This document shows positions 61,051-64,000 of a stretch of DNA of 64,000 nucleotides, one piece after another (the stretch's first letter is position 1; each line of letters starts with the position of its first letter). This DNA is from Moorella glycerini (GTDB taxonomy: Bacteria > Bacillota > DSM-521 > Neomoorellales > Neomoorellaceae). A model generated the notes under the pieces. It was not told where the DNA came from. It saw only the letters and a program-made list of their open reading frames with translations, and did no database searches. The stretch lies in contig NZ_CP046244.1 of assembly GCF_009735625.1 (NCBI RefSeq), positions 2,294,001 to 2,358,000 on the forward strand, in the 5' to 3' direction. The position numbers and the translations under genes were made by a program.

Positions 61051-61974
61051 TTGCGCTTACAGCACAAGGACCTGCTGGGGTTAAAAGACCTCACGGCGGA
61101 AGAAATGGAGCTAATCCTGGAGACGGCGGCCCCTATGAAGGAGATTCTCGGCCGCGATATTAAAAAAGTCCCTACCCTGCGGGGCAAGCTGGTAGTCACC
61201 CTTTTCTACGAACCCAGCACCAGGACGCGGACTTCCTTTGAACTGGCCGCCAAGTACATGGGCGCCGATACGGTGAGCATCGCTACCGCCACCAGCAGCA
61301 TCCAGAAGGGCGAGTCCTTAAGGGATACGGCCCGCACCCTGGCGGCCATGGGTACCGACGCCGTCATCATCCGCCACAGCGCTGCCGGCAGCCCGGCGCT
61401 CCTGGCTCGTACCATTGAGGCCTCAGTTCTAAATGGGGGCGACGGTATGCACGAGCATCCTACCCAGGCCTTGCTGGACATGTTTACCATCAAAGAAAAA
61501 CTGGGCGGCTTCAAGGGCTTGAAGGTGGCCATCCTGGGGGACATCCTCCACAGCCGGGTGGCCCGTTCCAACATCTGGGGTCTAACCAAGATGGGGGCGG
61601 AAGTGCGGGTTGTCGGCCCGGCGACCCTGATGCCCCCCGAGGTGGAAAAGCTGGGCGTCAAAGTTTATTACAACGCCGAAGAAGCCCTCAAAGATGTGGA
61701 TGTCATTAACGTCCTGCGTATCCAGAAGGAGCGGCAGAAGAAGGGCCTTTTCCCCTCCCTCCGGGAATACGCCCGCCTGTATGAATTAACTCCCCAGCGC
61801 CTGAAACTGGCCCGGCCAGGCGCCCTGGTGCTGCACCCCGGTCCCATGAACCGCGGCGTGGAGATTGCCCCGGCGGTAGCCGACGGCCTGCAGGCAGCCA
61901 TCAATGAACAGGTTACCAACGGCGTGGCCGTGCGCATGGCCCTGCTGTACCTGCTGATTGGAGGTGCCAACTGA
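61051..61974 (+). CDS. pyrB: aspartate carbamoyltransferase catalytic subunit
   Basis: 307 residues; condenses carbamoyl phosphate and aspartate. [15 protein letters not shown] (carbamoyl-phosphate site) near residue 55, [27 protein letters not shown] near 137 and the late [14 protein letters not shown] start, GGAGGG 7 bases before. No pyrI is seen, so it is the unregulated Bacillus-type trimer, controlled at mRNA level by PyrR. Confidence 0.96.
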   Translation: MRLQHKDLLGLKDLTAEEMELILETAAPMKEILGRDIKKVPTLRGKLVVTLFYEPSTRTRTSFELAAKYMGADTVSIATATSSIQKGESLRDTARTLAAMGTDAVIIRHSAAGSPALLARTIEASVLNGGDGMHEHPTQALLDMFTIKEKLGGFKGLKVAILGDILHSRVARSNIWGLTKMGAEVRVVGPATLMPPEVEKLGVKVYYNAEEALKDVDVINVLRIQKERQKKGLFPSLREYARLYELTPQRLKLARPGALVLHPGPMNRGVEIAPAVADGLQAAINEQVTNGVAVRMALLYLLIGGAN

Positions 61975-63269
61975 TGGCCATTTTAATCAAAGGGGGGCGG
62001 GTAATTGACCCGGCCCAAAACCTGGACGCCCGGCGCGACCTGTTACTTGAGGGCGATAAAATCGTTGCCCTGGAAGCCGACATCACAGCCCCGGCGGGAG
62101 CCAGGGTAATTCCTGCCGAGGGCAAGATTGTTACCCCCGGCCTGATTGATATGCATGTTCATTTGCGCGAGCCGGGGTACGAGCAGAAGGAAACTATCGC
62201 CACCGGGACCCGGGCGGCGGCTGCCGGGGGATTTACAGCCGTGGCCTGCATGGCCAATACCAATCCCGTGGCCGACAACGCCAGCGTCATTGCCTTCATC
62301 ATAGAAAAGGCCCGGCAGGAAGGGGTGGTCCGGGTTTATCCTGTGGGTGCCCTGTCCAAAGGGCTGGAGGGTAAGGAAATAGCGGAAATCGGGGAGCTGG
62401 CGGCGGCCGGCGCGGTAGCTATCTCCGACGACGGCCACCCGGTCATGAACGCCCTGGTCATGCGTCATGCCCTGGAGTATGCCAAAATGTTCAACCTGCC
62501 GGTAATCAGCCACTGTGAAGACGCCGATCTAGCTAACGAAGGCCTCATGCATGAAGGCCTCATGTCCACCATCCTGGGCCTGCGGGGGATACCGGCGGCA
62601 GCCGAAGAGGTGATGGTCGCCCGGGATCTTATCCTGGTGGAACTCACCGGCGGGCGGTTGCACCTGGCCCACGTCAGCACGGCCGGTTCCGTCCGGCTGC
62701 TCAAAGAAGCCCGGGCCCGCGGTGTTAAGGTGACGGCCGAAGCTACCCCCCACCACCTCTGCCTGACGGACGGGCTGGTCCAGAGCTACGACACCAGCAC
62801 CAAGGTCAACCCGCCCCTGCGGCCGGCAGATCATGTGGCGGCGGTAGTGGCGGCCCTGGAGGCAGGAGATATTGATGCCATCGCCTCCGACCACGCTCCC
62901 CACGCCGATGAGGATAAAGATGTAGAATACGATTACGCTCCCTTCGGCATGGTGGGCCTGGAGACGGCCGTGCCCCTGGTGGTAACGGAGTTGATTCTAC
63001 CTGGCAAATTAACCTGGCTGCAGGCCATCAGGGCCTGGACGGTAAACCCGGCCCGGATTTTAAATGTACCCGGGGGCAACCTGGCCCCAGGGAGCATTGC
63101 CGACGTGACCATCATTGACCCGGAGTTGGAGAAAGAAGTCAATGTCAATGAATTTTATTCCCTGGGTCATAACTCGCCCTTGCATGGCCGCAGGCTTAAG
63201 GGCTGGCCGGTAGCGACCATCGTCGGCGGCCGCATCGTTATGGAGCAGGGGAAGGTCATAGAGGATTGA
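61974..63269 (+). CDS. pyrC: dihydroorotase, type I
   Basis: 431 residues, amidohydrolase closing carbamoyl-aspartate to dihydroorotate. Metal-binding DMHVHLREPGYEQKE near residue 60, HCEDADLANEG, HLAHVSTAGS and SDHAPHADEDK toward the C-terminus. Its ATG overlaps the pyrB TGA (ATGA), so translation is coupled. Confidence 0.96.
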   Translation: MAILIKGGRVIDPAQNLDARRDLLLEGDKIVALEADITAPAGARVIPAEGKIVTPGLIDMHVHLREPGYEQKETIATGTRAAAAGGFTAVACMANTNPVADNASVIAFIIEKARQEGVVRVYPVGALSKGLEGKEIAEIGELAAAGAVAISDDGHPVMNALVMRHALEYAKMFNLPVISHCEDADLANEGLMHEGLMSTILGLRGIPAAAEEVMVARDLILVELTGGRLHLAHVSTAGSVRLLKEARARGVKVTAEATPHHLCLTDGLVQSYDTSTKVNPPLRPADHVAAVVAALEAGDIDAIASDHAPHADEDKDVEYDYAPFGMVGLETAVPLVVTELILPGKLTWLQAIRAWTVNPARILNVPGGNLAPGSIADVTIIDPELEKEVNVNEFYSLGHNSPLHGRRLKGWPVATIVGGRIVMEQGKVIED

Positions 63270-63306
63270 CTACGGAGCAGCATATTTTCATGAGGAGTGA
63301 ACGCCG

Positions 63307-64000
63307 GTGCAAGGGTTTTTGGTGCTGGCAGACGGTACGGTTTTTACCGGTGAGGCCTTTGGCTATCCCGGTAGCTGCCATGGCGAAGTAGTGTTCAATA
63401 CCAGCATGACCGGTTACCAGGAGATCCTGACCGATCCCTCTTACTGCGGCCAGATTGTCACCCTGACCTATCCCCTGATTGGCAACTACGGCATTAACGC
63501 TGAGGATTGGGAATCCCAACGCCCCCGGGTAGCCGGCTTTATCGTCCATGAGGCCTGTTCCCGCCCCAGCAACTGGCGGGCCAGCGGGGACATTGACCGC
63601 TACTTAAAGGAAAACCGCATCCCGGCCCTCCAGGGGGTAGACACCCGTGCCCTCACGCGGCACCTGCGCCGCCACGGTACCATGCGGGGCATCCTGGCCA
63701 CGGGCGAGGTCGACGTCGAGAAGCTCAAGGACCTGGTTGCCATGGAGCCGCCTTTAAGCGGGCCCAAACTGGTACCGGCCGTGACCAATAAGGAACCTTT
63801 TACGGTTGAGGGCGGCGAGCGCCGCATCGTCCTCTATAATTTCGGTGTCAAGGAGAATATCATCCGCTGGCTCCGCCGTGTGGGCTGTACGGTCATGGTC
63901 ATGCCGGCGCGGAGTACTGCGGCTGACATTTTAGCCGCCCGGCCCCACGGGGTGGCCATTTCCAACGGCCCGGGCGATCCCAAGGATGTCCCCTACGGGG
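63307..64000 (+). CDS. carA: carbamoyl phosphate synthetase small subunit (cut by window edge)
   Basis: At least 231 residues from GTG at 63307 to the edge: VLADGTVFTGEAFGYPG, EVVFNTSMTGYQEILTDPSY, LQGVDTRALTRHLR and the start of the glutaminase half (GVAISNGPGDPKD). The catalytic Cys of the amidotransferase lies beyond the edge. GAGGAGTGA precedes the start. It supplies ammonia from glutamine for carbamoyl phosphate in the same pyr operon. Confidence 0.95.
   Translation, partial: MQGFLVLADGTVFTGEAFGYPGSCHGEVVFNTSMTGYQEILTDPSYCGQIVTLTYPLIGNYGINAEDWESQRPRVAGFIVHEACSRPSNWRASGDIDRYLKENRIPALQGVDTRALTRHLRRHGTMRGILATGEVDVEKLKDLVAMEPPLSGPKLVPAVTNKEPFTVEGGERRIVLYNFGVKENIIRWLRRVGCTVMVMPARSTAADILAARPHGVAISNGPGDPKDVPYG

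Overview
The window looks like chromosome from a thermophilic, spore-forming acetogen of the Moorella type (Firmicutes, Clostridia). This is inferred from gene content and order, the high-GC Firmicutes style (strong GGAGG ribosome sites, many TTG and GTG starts), sporulation genes inside the division cluster, meso-DAP-type MurE, a PduL-type phosphotransacetylase next to ileS, and several MtaA/MetE-like methyltransferase folds. No search was run, so the genus is a best guess.

Layout. 1-562: the 5' part of an IS1634-type transposase running off the left edge. 770-7836: a LacI-controlled operon of two UroD/MtaA-fold proteins around a ribose-type ABC importer, with a perfect palindromic operator at its promoter and the repressor as last gene. 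7838-10230: a radical SAM protein facing left and a ROK sugar kinase facing right. 10644-15305: a tripartite tricarboxylate-type transporter, a LarA-like racemase and a ThiS-like sulfur carrier. 15728-16792: a short MetE-core protein.

16940-45430 is a long division, cell wall and sporulation cluster: mraZ rsmH ftsL spoVD murE murF mraY murD ftsW murG murC murB murA ftsQ sbp ftsA ftsZ, then spoIIGA sigE sigG spoIIR, then ylmC pgeF hlyD-like yggS sepF proC yggT divIVA. ileS, pduL, a DksA/YteA-like protein, thiD, lspA, rluD, an orphan DNA methyltransferase, an AEC carrier, an unusual winged-helix/coiled-coil protein, an ABC-2 exporter, a PD-(D/E)XK protein with a 10-unit heptad repeat, a TatA-like gene without a standard start codon and a DUF1786 protein follow. 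The window ends in pyrR-pyrB-pyrC-carA, with two PyrR attenuators.

The most unusual signal is a family of structured, insertion-like elements (15345-15656, 21263-21352, 21396-21634, 26925-27166, 45427-45496, and a decayed reverse copy at 36877-36921). Full copies start ATGAAAAT and end TATTTTC followed by GGAGG. They carry a strong closing stem and share collinear internal motifs (CCGAGGAC, GAGCCGTAG). The copies before murE and ftsW end in the ribosome-binding site of the next gene, and the left ends of two copies supply the stop codons of murD and divIVA. Three copies also encode a similar short peptide across the left end. I cannot tell whether they are mobile non-autonomous elements, orphan guide-type RNAs or cis-regulators.

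Sporulation control can be read from the DNA. spoIIGA-sigE has a promoter with a long 21-bp spacer, as in the Spo0A-activated spoIIG promoter of Bacillus. sigG-spoIIR has a sigma-F-like promoter, so the forespore signal SpoIIR appears to be made together with sigma-G, just downstream of the protease and sigma factor it activates.
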